Shown in pieces: positions 1 through 6,111 of a DNA stretch of 6,111 nt. Each line of letters begins with the position of its first letter. Position 1 is the first letter of the stretch. This DNA is from Bacteroidales bacterium. Its GTDB lineage: Bacteria; Bacteroidota; Bacteroidia; Bacteroidales; JAADGE01. The notes below the pieces were generated by a model that did not search any database, was not told the DNA's origin, and saw only the letters and a program-made list of their open reading frames with translations. A program made the translations under genes and the position numbers. Location of the stretch: contig JAOZMN010000185.1 in NCBI GenBank assembly GCA_029934265.1, positions 1 to 6,111 of the forward strand, in the 5' to 3' direction.

Positions 1-40
1 ATTTTTCAAAAAATAAGTCGTAACATTGCAGATGTAAATA

Positions 41-67
41 ATTAACAAACATTAACATTTATTAACA
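41..67. repeat. three helically phased ATTAACA direct repeats
   Basis: The heptamer ATTAACA occurs at 41-47, 51-57 and 61-67, three exact copies with starts exactly 10 bp apart, about 75-100 bp upstream of the sigma factor start codon. Spacing of about one helical turn puts the copies on one face of the DNA, as expected of an activator or repressor array or of a curved A/T-rich upstream element. A function is inferred from spacing and position only. The region is so AT-rich that chance is a serious alternative. Confidence 0.45.
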
Positions 68-128
68 ATTAAAACAAAAGAGCCTATAGGATATATATTT
101 ACTTTAACAATACTAATTAATAAAAAAC

Positions 129-134
129 GGAGGT
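129..134 (+). promoter_or_regulatory. strong Shine-Dalgarno site of the sigma factor gene
   Basis: GGAGGT ends 5 bases before the ATG at 140 and fixes that start codon. It stands out because neither large downstream gene has any purine-rich anti-16S match: both are preceded only by A/T-rich leader, the common situation in Bacteroidetes. Confidence 0.75.
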
Positions 135-139
135 AAATT

Positions 140-730
140 ATGTCTATAAAAAATAGAAAAGATAGGGAATTGGTAAGTTCTTTCATGAACGGAGAAAATC
201 AGGCGATAGAAATTTTAATTGAACGTCATAAAAACAGAGTTTTCACATACATTCTTTTAATTGTAAAAGATGAACATCTCGCCGAAGACATATTTCAAGA
301 TACTTTTATAAAAGTAATAAAAACTTTACGAAGAGGCAAATACCAAGATAAAGGTGTTTTTGTATCGTGGGTGATACGCATAGCGCATAATTTGGTTATC
401 GACCATTTCAGGAAATCGAAAAATATAAATTCGTACTCCAAAGATAATGAAGATTTTGAGGTACTTAATTCCGTAAGATTTGCAGAAGATACTGTTGAAG
501 ATACTATGATACAAAATCAGATAGCTCAAGATATTAAAAGTCTTGTTTATGAACTTCCCAAAGAGCAACAAGAAGTTATTTTACTTCGACACTACGGAGA
601 GTTAAGTTTCAAAGAAATTGCATTTCAAACAGGAGTAAGTATAAACACTGCACTCGGACGTATGCGATATGCTCTTATTAATTTGAGAAAAATGATTGAA
701 GAAAAAAATATGAAACTTACTGTGATGTAA
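140..730 (+). CDS. ECF-type RNA polymerase sigma factor (sigma-70 family)
   Basis: A complete 196-residue sigma factor with only the sigma-2 and sigma-4 regions, the layout of extracytoplasmic-function sigmas, which direct core RNA polymerase to a specific promoter set. Sigma-2 spans about residues 21-95. It includes the LAEDIFQDTFIKV core-binding helix (47-59) and the W77-R80-I81-A82-H83-N84 stretch leading to D88 and R91, the -10 recognition segment. Sigma-4 spans about 132-186, with LPKEQQEV (139-146) and a helix-turn-helix covering SFKEIA (156-161) to SINTALGRMRYAL (167-179). A charged linker (96-131) joins them. The start is fixed by GGAGGT just upstream. No anti-sigma gene follows: a terminator comes next, so the unit looks monocistronic on this side. 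The sequence resembles, from memory, a group of sigmas conserved across Bacteroidetes. Its regulon cannot be read from the window. Confidence 0.93.
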   Translation: MSIKNRKDRELVSSFMNGENQAIEILIERHKNRVFTYILLIVKDEHLAEDIFQDTFIKVIKTLRRGKYQDKGVFVSWVIRIAHNLVIDHFRKSKNINSYSKDNEDFEVLNSVRFAEDTVEDTMIQNQIAQDIKSLVYELPKEQQEVILLRHYGELSFKEIAFQTGVSINTALGRMRYALINLRKMIEEKNMKLTVM

Positions 731-754
731 AATAAAAAAGTTTAGGAATGAAAT

Positions 755-795
755 AAAAAACAGCCGTAAAAATTGCTTTACGGCTGTTTTTTTTT
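755..795 (+). terminator. intrinsic terminator after the sigma factor gene
   Basis: CAGCCGTAAA (761-770) and TTTACGGCTG (777-786) form a perfect 10-bp stem around the 6-base loop AATTGC, followed by nine T (787-795). Six A (755-760) precede the stem, so it can extend to about 16 bp and could also act on the minus strand. It lies 25 bp after the sigma stop codon and separates that gene from the protease unit. Confidence 0.92.
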
Positions 796-815
796 AACTT
801 TAAAAAAGTTTTTTT

Positions 816-823
816 TATCTTTA
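816..823 (+). promoter_or_regulatory. possible Bacteroidetes-type -7 promoter element for the protease gene
   Basis: TATCTTTA matches seven of eight positions of the Bacteroidetes primary-sigma -7 consensus TAnnTTTG. It lies just after the terminator and 39 bp before the ATG at 863, so the expected leader would be about 30 bases. No good TTTG-type upstream element is present at the usual distance: only T/A-rich sequence is found around 790-800. The call rests on position plus a partial motif match. Confidence 0.35.
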
Positions 824-862
824 CCAAATTCATAATTCCAAGTTGTAAGAAAACAATATAAA

Positions 863-3283
863 ATGAATGGTAAAATAATTTTTTCGACCCCTTTACAGGA
901 ATTTCGTCCTGTTATATGGTACGGACAGCCTGTGCATACCAGATATAAACAATTAAAATCAATACTTACCGAAAAACTCGGTGAAAAATATGCAAATGTT
1001 CTTTCCGAGCCGGTTGTAAGCAAAGTCGCGATGGAGGGCAGAGGTGAAGCACGCTGGATGTCTTCGTATATAGAAAATCCTGTTTCGCTGAATAAACTTC
1101 ATAAAAACAAACAGGAGCAAGCAGCACAAATTTTATCGGAAATTTTAACGAAAATTAAAATTCTGTCCGCAGAACTGAAAACAGAAGAAGATGCTTCAAT
1201 TTCAGAATTGGGAGAGTTGCTTTTGATGGCTGTTGAAGTTCCCGGAACTGAATACGTTTTTGTTCAAGACGATAAAATTGTACTTGCACTTTGGGGTTTT
1301 ACTTCCGAAATGGCAGAAAAAACAAATTTCAGAATAAACAAAGCCATCGAAAAATCTTATGTTCCGCCGGTTGTAGTTCCCCCAACGCCTCCGGTAGTTA
1401 AAGACGAACCGATAGAACTTGAAAAACAAGTCGAAAAAACAGTAAAAGAAGAAACTCCGGAACTTAAAGTAACGGAAAAAAAAGAACCGGCAAGCGAAAT
1501 AAAAACGGCGAATGTTGAAACTCCGCCGGTAAAAGAAGAAAAAGAAAAAAAACGAGGCTGGCTTTGGATGTTGCTTGGAGCATTGTTGATGTTTATCATT
1601 ATGTTTTTAATTTGGTGGTTGTTTCTTAAAGATTCTGTACAGCAAAATTATCTGCCACCGGATAACGGAGTAATACCACCGGTGGATACTACCAAAAGAG
1701 GCACCGACCCCGACGACCCTGCACAAAGAGTAATTTTTATCGACAAACTTAATGTAGCACTCGATAAAAAATCGAAAGTTGAAAGTTTTGCAAAAAAATT
1801 ACACGAACTTTATCCGGATAAACTCGAAATTGTATATTATGATACAATAATAAATTTGTTGCAAGTAAAAACTCCGGAAGGCGAGCTTGCCGACTGGACA
1901 GCAAAAATAAAAGAAATGCAGGAAGTACGACTTGTTTTTAACGAAGCTGTATTTGAAAGAAGCGATATTCCGAGTGACCCCGCTTTTTCGGACGATAAAA
2001 AAGATTTTTATTTCGATAAAATACAAGCATATAAAGCATGGGACATTACAAAAGGTTCGGAAAAAGTAATTGTTGCCGTTATAGATAACGGTTTTGACCT
2101 TACGCACCCTGAATTTGCAGGAAAAATTGTAAAACCGTGGAACGTTTTTAAAGGTAATAGTGAAGTTGCACCACCGAGTGTTGCAGGAGGAGAGCATGGT
2201 ACTCATGTCGCTGCAACCGCAGTCGGCTTGATGAACAACGGACAAGGACTTTCAGGAATTGCTCCGAATTGTAAACTTATGCCTATACAAGTTGCAGATG
2301 AAAACGGAAGTATGAGTTCGCTTTCGATAGTAAGTGGAGTTTTATACGCAATTCATCAAGATGCCGATGTGATAAATATGTCGCTGGGCATGATGTTTCC
2401 GGAAGAAGTTTTAAATATGAGTGAAGCTGACCAAAAGCAACTTACGCAAAATTTGTATAATGATGAAGCTGTTTTTTGGAACGAACTTTATAAGTTTGCA
2501 CAAGAAAGCGATATTGTATTTGTTCAAGCAGCAGGCAACGATAATATCCTTGCCGGAATAGACCCGGGAGCCAGAACGAGAAATAATATTATAGTTTCGG
2601 CAGTAAATCCGGATATTACAAAAGCATCTTTCAGCAATTTCGGAGAATATTCTACCATAAGTGCACCTGGTGTGCAGATATACAGTGCTGTTCCCGGCGG
2701 AAATTATGAGTTTTTGCAAGGTACAAGTATGGCTTCGCCGATAGTTGCCGGAGCGGTAGCTCTTATAAAATCCAAATTTCCGGATATGAAATCGGAAGAC
2801 ATCATTAAATTAATGGTAAATACCGGAACTCCCTTAGACCCAAGCATGAAAATAGGTCCGATGCTCCAAATAGAAAATGCTCTGAAAGGTGATACTTCAA
2901 AAACAGAACTTGTAATACCGGACGATGCCCAAGATTTAACTTTTGCCGAAGGGCGTTGGAAAAGTACAACCGACCTGACAAGTACAATAGATAATTCAAA
3001 AGTTTCTTTATATTTCGATATAGAAGCCTCCGGAAAAGGGAAATTAACCCTTGTGGAAGAATCAGAAGGCGGTACTACCTGCAAAGCTGATTTAGATGTC
3101 AGTTTTAAAGACGGAAAATTAATTTTGATACAAAAAGGAAATGCAGAGTGCGAAAGCAAAGACAAATTTTATCGTCCCTACAAATTCGAGTGCATTCAAG
3201 GTGCCGATAATTCAGCCGATTGTAAAGCTATTGAAAAAAGTAATTCTGCAACGATAATTGATTTTAAATTGGAAAAACAGTGA
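863..3283 (+). CDS. membrane-anchored subtilisin-like (S8) serine protease with SrfA-like flanking domains
   Basis: An 806-residue protein. Residues 1-165 form a domain homologous to the start of the next large gene, with FRP (14-16), GQPV (21-24), VLSEP (46-50) and LALWGFTS (141-148). A Pro/Glu/Lys-rich linker (167-231) leads to one membrane helix (about 233-255). There is no cleavable signal peptide, and the basic stretch KEKKR before the helix predicts N-in, C-out. Residues about 288-366 look like an I9/fervidolysin-type propeptide. The S8 catalytic domain (about 380-675) has the full triad: Asp408 (VIDNGFD), His445 (HGTHVA) and Ser622 (GTSMASP), plus oxyanion Asn559 (AAGND), so it should be active. 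The C-terminal domain (about 690-806) is beta-rich with Cys740, 763, 777 and 787, and resembles from memory the SrfA C-terminus. The periplasmic protease could release itself by propeptide cleavage (inference). The start has no Shine-Dalgarno but the domain begins immediately after it. Substrate unknown. Confidence 0.9.
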   Translation: MNGKIIFSTPLQEFRPVIWYGQPVHTRYKQLKSILTEKLGEKYANVLSEPVVSKVAMEGRGEARWMSSYIENPVSLNKLHKNKQEQAAQILSEILTKIKILSAELKTEEDASISELGELLLMAVEVPGTEYVFVQDDKIVLALWGFTSEMAEKTNFRINKAIEKSYVPPVVVPPTPPVVKDEPIELEKQVEKTVKEETPELKVTEKKEPASEIKTANVETPPVKEEKEKKRGWLWMLLGALLMFIIMFLIWWLFLKDSVQQNYLPPDNGVIPPVDTTKRGTDPDDPAQRVIFIDKLNVALDKKSKVESFAKKLHELYPDKLEIVYYDTIINLLQVKTPEGELADWTAKIKEMQEVRLVFNEAVFERSDIPSDPAFSDDKKDFYFDKIQAYKAWDITKGSEKVIVAVIDNGFDLTHPEFAGKIVKPWNVFKGNSEVAPPSVAGGEHGTHVAATAVGLMNNGQGLSGIAPNCKLMPIQVADENGSMSSLSIVSGVLYAIHQDADVINMSLGMMFPEEVLNMSEADQKQLTQNLYNDEAVFWNELYKFAQESDIVFVQAAGNDNILAGIDPGARTRNNIIVSAVNPDITKASFSNFGEYSTISAPGVQIYSAVPGGNYEFLQGTSMASPIVAGAVALIKSKFPDMKSEDIIKLMVNTGTPLDPSMKIGPMLQIENALKGDTSKTELVIPDDAQDLTFAEGRWKSTTDLTSTIDNSKVSLYFDIEASGKGKLTLVEESEGGTTCKADLDVSFKDGKLILIQKGNAECESKDKFYRPYKFECIQGADNSADCKAIEKSNSATIIDFKLEKQ

Positions 3284-3420
3284 GTTATTATTTATGAAGT
3301 ATGAGCTCGATTTGATTACGTGAAAATATCCTTTTTATATCGGACTCAATAATAGAAGAAAATACTAACGTTGTGCATTAATATTAAGAATTATAAAAGT
3401 TTAAAACTAAAAGTCATAAT

Positions 3421-5904
3421 ATGAGTCAAATAATTATAACTACCGATATTTCGACAATCAGACCGATGTTTTCGCAAGGTGCGAGTGAAAATATTAAGAG
3501 ATACGGACAGCTGAAAAAACTTTTTGAAGAAAATAAAGAATATACAGTACTTGCCGAACCCAAAGAAGTCAGCGGAAAAAAAATTGCTTGGCATACGGAA
3601 TTTGAAGGAAAAACAAAACCGTTTTCCAAACTTTCCGAAGTAGAACAAGAAAGAGCAAAAGGAATTTTAAAATATCAAGTAAATAAACTTTATAAAACCG
3701 CTCTGAAATTTTCCGTTCAAAAAAAAGAAAACATAAATGAACTTTTTGATGTTTTGGATTCTTGTATAGAAATTCCTGATTTTAACGATATATATGTGGT
3801 TGGTTCCGGCGAAATGCAAAAATTCGTCATAATCCGCTGGGGTTTTACTTCCGATGATTTTGATGCACAAACCGGACTTATAAAAAAACTTATTCCCGTA
3901 AAAGTGTCTGATGTCATATTTAAAACGGTTTATACTAACGACAAGTCGGTAGGAAAACAAAAAGTTTATTTCGATTTTCCTAATAATAGTTTTGACACAG
4001 TTTCCAGTGATGCAGGAAAAATAGAATTTACCGACCTTCCTTTATTTACCAAGTTTTCAGCATATCAATTAGATAAGACCGGTAAAAAAATAAATGAAAA
4101 AAGTTATGTCTGTGATGACAGAGACGTTTATCTTTTCAGAGTGGGAACTCCTGTTCAGGGTATGGAAATATATTTAACCCATAAGTTTGGAAATTACATA
4201 TCAAATGCGGAAATTACACTGACTTACGAAGGGAATACAGTTACAAAAACGACTGATAAACTCGGTAAAATAAATCTCGAAAAAGTTCCTGTGGGAACAG
4301 AAATAATATGCTCGCAAGAGGGAGGCAATAAACAGCAAATAACTTGTAAAACAGGACAGAAAGATTATAGAATAATAGGGAAACCTCCTATTAAAAATAT
4401 GGAGTATATCGTTGAGAGTGGGCATGGTAAAAAAGTTCCGTTTGCTCATTTTTTCTTTGAATTTGAAGGAATAAAAACAGAAAGAGTATCCGATGAAGAA
4501 GGGAATATTGTATTAAATAATATGCCCGTAGGGATAAATGTTGTTTGTTATCAAATGATTAACAATAAAAGAGTAAATGAATATAAATATAATTGTGAAA
4601 AAAAATCAGGCCAGTACAAAATATTCGGCGAATCGCCCGTTACTACCGGAAGAATGGTATTTAAACTAATCGACCAATTCGATAATATAATACAAAACAA
4701 TCCGCTTTCTTTTGAATATGCCGATATGATGTTTGAAAAAACAACAGACGAGCAAGGATTAGTTATTGTAGAAAATGTACCTTTCGGGACAACCGTAAAA
4801 GTAGCTCAAATAGTTGCCGGCAAACAAAAACAAACGATAAGTTATACTTGTATAAAAAACAAAAATGAATATTTGATTAAAGGTTCAATAAGAGTTGTAA
4901 GCCCGAAAGTTGAACCGAAAATGTTTACAATGTCGTTCAAAGTCAAAACCATACACGACAAAATATTATCGGATTATGATATAATTGCAGAAATAAACGG
5001 CGAAAGAAAAATATTTAAAACAGACCAAAACGGCGAATTAATAATTCCGAATAATCAAATCGGTAAAAAAATTGTTACAACCGTAAATTATCAAAATGAA
5101 AAATACGAAGATGAATTTATTTGTAACGATAATCAAAAACACGAAATAATAGTCGGTAAGAAAAAATTCCCGATTTGGCTTTGGCTTATACCGCTTTTAC
5201 TGTTAATTATTCTCGGATTATATTTTTTGAAACCGTACTTTGCAGGATTATTCGTTCCTACTGTTACCGATACGGTTACGGTATTTGACACGGTAAAAAC
5301 AGATTCCTCGAAAGTAATACCGGTTTATACAGAAGGATTGACGCTTAAAATTTTGGACGAAAAAACTGAAACTTCGGTTGTAAACGCAAAAGTTAAAATT
5401 ATAACAAACGATACCCTTATCGGGACAACGGACGTAAACGGACTTGTTAATTTTTCGTCAATAAAAAGTGGTACTATAACTGCTGTCGTTACTGCCGATA
5501 ATTTTAATATTACAAAAGCGACGTTTAATTATATTAAAGAAAAAATAATTTATCTTTCAAATTCAGATAAGACACAAGACGTTTCGGAAATTCCTGTACC
5601 TTGCGGAAACGAAACAAGTTCCGGAGGTTTCGGAACAACAATTACAGTGTATAAAATGGGAAAAAGTGAAGGTAAGTTTGCTTTATATTATTCAATGTAT
5701 CAGCTTCCCGACCAATTAAATATTTATGCAGGAAAGCCTTCGGAAATTTCTCCGGACAGAATGCTGTGGAGTACAAACGGTCCGGTTTCCGGCTCGAAAG
5801 GACTTTTTATAAAATTTACAAGTCCGGACAGTTTGATAACTGTAAAAGTTACCGGAACCGATAATAAAACCAAATGGGTATATAAAGTTCAATGTCCCCG
5901 GTAA
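3421..5904 (+). CDS. single-pass membrane protein: SrfA-like N-domain, five Ig/prealbumin-like repeats, beta-rich C-domain
   Basis: An 827-residue protein. Residues 1-160 are homologous to the N-terminus of the upstream protease: IRPM (13-16), YGQLK (28-32), VLAEP (43-47), IAWH (55-58), EIP (117-119), WGFTS (140-144). Five repeats of about 75-80 residues follow (about 165-579), each with an S/T-D-x(1-2)-G-x-[ILV] core and a terminal Cys-x10-Gly, like Cna-B/SpaA or prealbumin-like folds. One transmembrane helix (about 583-603) is preceded by KKK, predicting N-in. Beyond it are a short TxTDTV-rich spacer, one carboxypeptidase-regulatory-like domain (about 637-712, TTDVNG at 669-674) and a C-terminal domain (about 726-827) bounded by Cys728 and Cys825. 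No catalytic motif is visible, so a binding or scaffold role is more likely (inference). The start has no Shine-Dalgarno, but the N-domain alignment supports it over Met16. It lies 137 bp after the protease gene on the same strand and is probably a functional partner. Confidence 0.85.
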   Translation: MSQIIITTDISTIRPMFSQGASENIKRYGQLKKLFEENKEYTVLAEPKEVSGKKIAWHTEFEGKTKPFSKLSEVEQERAKGILKYQVNKLYKTALKFSVQKKENINELFDVLDSCIEIPDFNDIYVVGSGEMQKFVIIRWGFTSDDFDAQTGLIKKLIPVKVSDVIFKTVYTNDKSVGKQKVYFDFPNNSFDTVSSDAGKIEFTDLPLFTKFSAYQLDKTGKKINEKSYVCDDRDVYLFRVGTPVQGMEIYLTHKFGNYISNAEITLTYEGNTVTKTTDKLGKINLEKVPVGTEIICSQEGGNKQQITCKTGQKDYRIIGKPPIKNMEYIVESGHGKKVPFAHFFFEFEGIKTERVSDEEGNIVLNNMPVGINVVCYQMINNKRVNEYKYNCEKKSGQYKIFGESPVTTGRMVFKLIDQFDNIIQNNPLSFEYADMMFEKTTDEQGLVIVENVPFGTTVKVAQIVAGKQKQTISYTCIKNKNEYLIKGSIRVVSPKVEPKMFTMSFKVKTIHDKILSDYDIIAEINGERKIFKTDQNGELIIPNNQIGKKIVTTVNYQNEKYEDEFICNDNQKHEIIVGKKKFPIWLWLIPLLLLIILGLYFLKPYFAGLFVPTVTDTVTVFDTVKTDSSKVIPVYTEGLTLKILDEKTETSVVNAKVKIITNDTLIGTTDVNGLVNFSSIKSGTITAVVTADNFNITKATFNYIKEKIIYLSNSDKTQDVSEIPVPCGNETSSGGFGTTITVYKMGKSEGKFALYYSMYQLPDQLNIYAGKPSEISPDRMLWSTNGPVSGSKGLFIKFTSPDSLITVKVTGTDNKTKWVYKVQCPR
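3913..5157 (+). repeat. coding region of five tandem Ig/prealbumin-like protein repeats
   Basis: These are degenerate repeats visible at protein level (residues about 165-242, 247-320, 326-403, 410-488, 500-579 of the 827-aa protein). The turn motif is at D197, D279, D358, D443 and D535, each followed by a Gly two to three residues later. Every copy ends in Cys-x10-Gly: C231/G242, C309/G320, C392/G403, C477/G488, C568/G579. Copies 2-5 also share N-P-x-G-like elements before the second half (VPVGT, MPVGI, VPFGT, NQIGK). The DNA copies are diverged, so the duplication is old rather than a recent slippage array. Confidence 0.8.
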
Positions 5905-6031
5905 AAAGGATAATATCTGCCGTTTTTTAATTTGTAAATATCGATAAAGTTAGCTGTCAGCAACAATATAAATAAATAATATATTTTTTGATTCTAAACT
6001 TTATTTGAATTTTATTACACAAAATTGTATA

Positions 6032-6111
6032 ATGAAAATAACTGAATTGCAAAAACTTTGGGAAGCAGAAAAAGAGTCTTATCAAAGTAAAGAAATAGGT
6101 AGTGGTGTGCA
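6032..6111 (+). CDS. 5' end of an unidentified gene, cut by the window edge
   Basis: An ATG at 6032 opens a frame with no stop through 6111, encoding at least 26 residues beginning MKITELQKLWEAEK, with KEIGSGV near the visible end. The composition (amphipathic, Lys/Glu-rich helix) looks like the start of a soluble cytoplasmic protein: no signal peptide or membrane segment is visible. It has no Shine-Dalgarno, like the two genes before it, and follows the 827-aa gene by 127 bp on the same strand. I do not recognise the family. It may be the next member of the same locus or an unrelated neighbour. Confidence 0.55.
   Translation, partial: MKITELQKLWEAEKESYQSKEIGSGV

Noticed and set aside
1..45. 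Possible 3' tail of an upstream gene: frame 1 is open for 14 codons (IFQKISRNIADVNN) to a TAA at 43-45.
   Set aside because: Too short to support in such AT-rich DNA, although the other two + frames close sooner. It would overlap the first ATTAACA repeat. Only the sequence to the left can decide.
94..101. TATATTTA as a TAnnTTTG-type promoter element for the sigma factor gene.
   Set aside because: The last consensus position is missing, no TTTG-like element lies about 20 bp upstream, and such strings arise easily in this A/T-rich leader.
796..816. Second small hairpin AACTTT-AAA-AAAGTT followed by a T-run, just after the strong terminator.
   Set aside because: A six-pair, almost pure A-T stem with a three-base loop is too weak to call a terminator. 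It overlaps the region expected to hold the protease promoter.
1367..1560. Pro/Lys/Glu-rich linker as evidence of a TonB-like protein.
   Set aside because: The helix comes after the linker rather than at the N-terminus, there is no TonB C-terminal domain, and a complete S8 domain follows. It is better read as a flexible spacer.
1799..2245. Minus-strand open frame of 148 codons inside the protease gene, with several other minus-strand frames in both large genes.
   Set aside because: They lie opposite well-supported domains containing catalytic motifs, have low-complexity Phe/Tyr/Ile/Cys-rich translations typical of antisense shadows, and lack recognisable domains or start signals.
863..5904. 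CRISPR array, tRNA, rRNA or insertion-sequence signatures.
   Set aside because: No regular DNA-level repeat-spacer pattern, cloverleaf, rRNA-like stretch, transposase motif or terminal inverted repeats were seen. The only repeats here are at protein level.
5899..5930. Weak terminator-like structure at the end of the 827-aa gene (CGGTA pairing with TGCCG, then six T).
   Set aside because: Only five pairs including a G-U wobble, a loop of about 14 bases, and overlap with the stop codon. Not convincing.

Overview
The window looks like chromosomal DNA of a Bacteroidetes (Bacteroidota) bacterium, probably Bacteroidales-like. The evidence is AT-rich sequence, A-rich leaders without Shine-Dalgarno sites before the two large genes, a TAnnTTT-type promoter candidate, and an ECF-type sigma factor of the kind I recall as widespread in that phylum. 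This assignment is inference. All genes seen lie on the + strand.

Layout: (1) Positions 1-139 are a leader with three ATTAACA repeats exactly 10 bp apart and a strong ribosome binding site, followed by a complete 196-aa ECF-type sigma factor (140-730). (2) A strong intrinsic terminator (755-795) closes that unit, with a possible promoter directly after it. (3) An 806-aa membrane-anchored subtilisin-type (S8) serine protease follows (863-3283). (4) After a 137-bp gap comes an 827-aa single-pass membrane protein (3421-5904) carrying five tandem Ig/prealbumin-like repeats before its membrane segment and two beta-rich domains after it. (5) The 5' end of an unidentified gene (6032-6111) runs off the edge. 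No gap exceeds 300 bases.

The main observation is that the two large proteins are built on one plan. Each begins with a related ~160-residue domain (shared landmarks: RP near residue 15, YxQLK at 28-32, VLxEP near 45, WGFTS near 145). A linker or repeat region, one transmembrane segment with a basic N-terminal flank, and a beta-rich, Cys-containing C-terminal domain follow. From memory, both this N-terminal domain and the protease's C-terminal domain resemble the proteobacterial SrfA family (SrfABC loci). If so, this is a Bacteroidetes relative of that poorly understood locus in which a complete S8 protease has been placed inside an SrfA-like frame. A plausible but unproven model is a pair of envelope-spanning proteins whose homologous cytoplasmic heads bind a common partner, one delivering a protease and the other a binding domain to the periplasm. 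The sigma factor is separated from them by a terminator and is probably an unrelated housekeeping neighbour.
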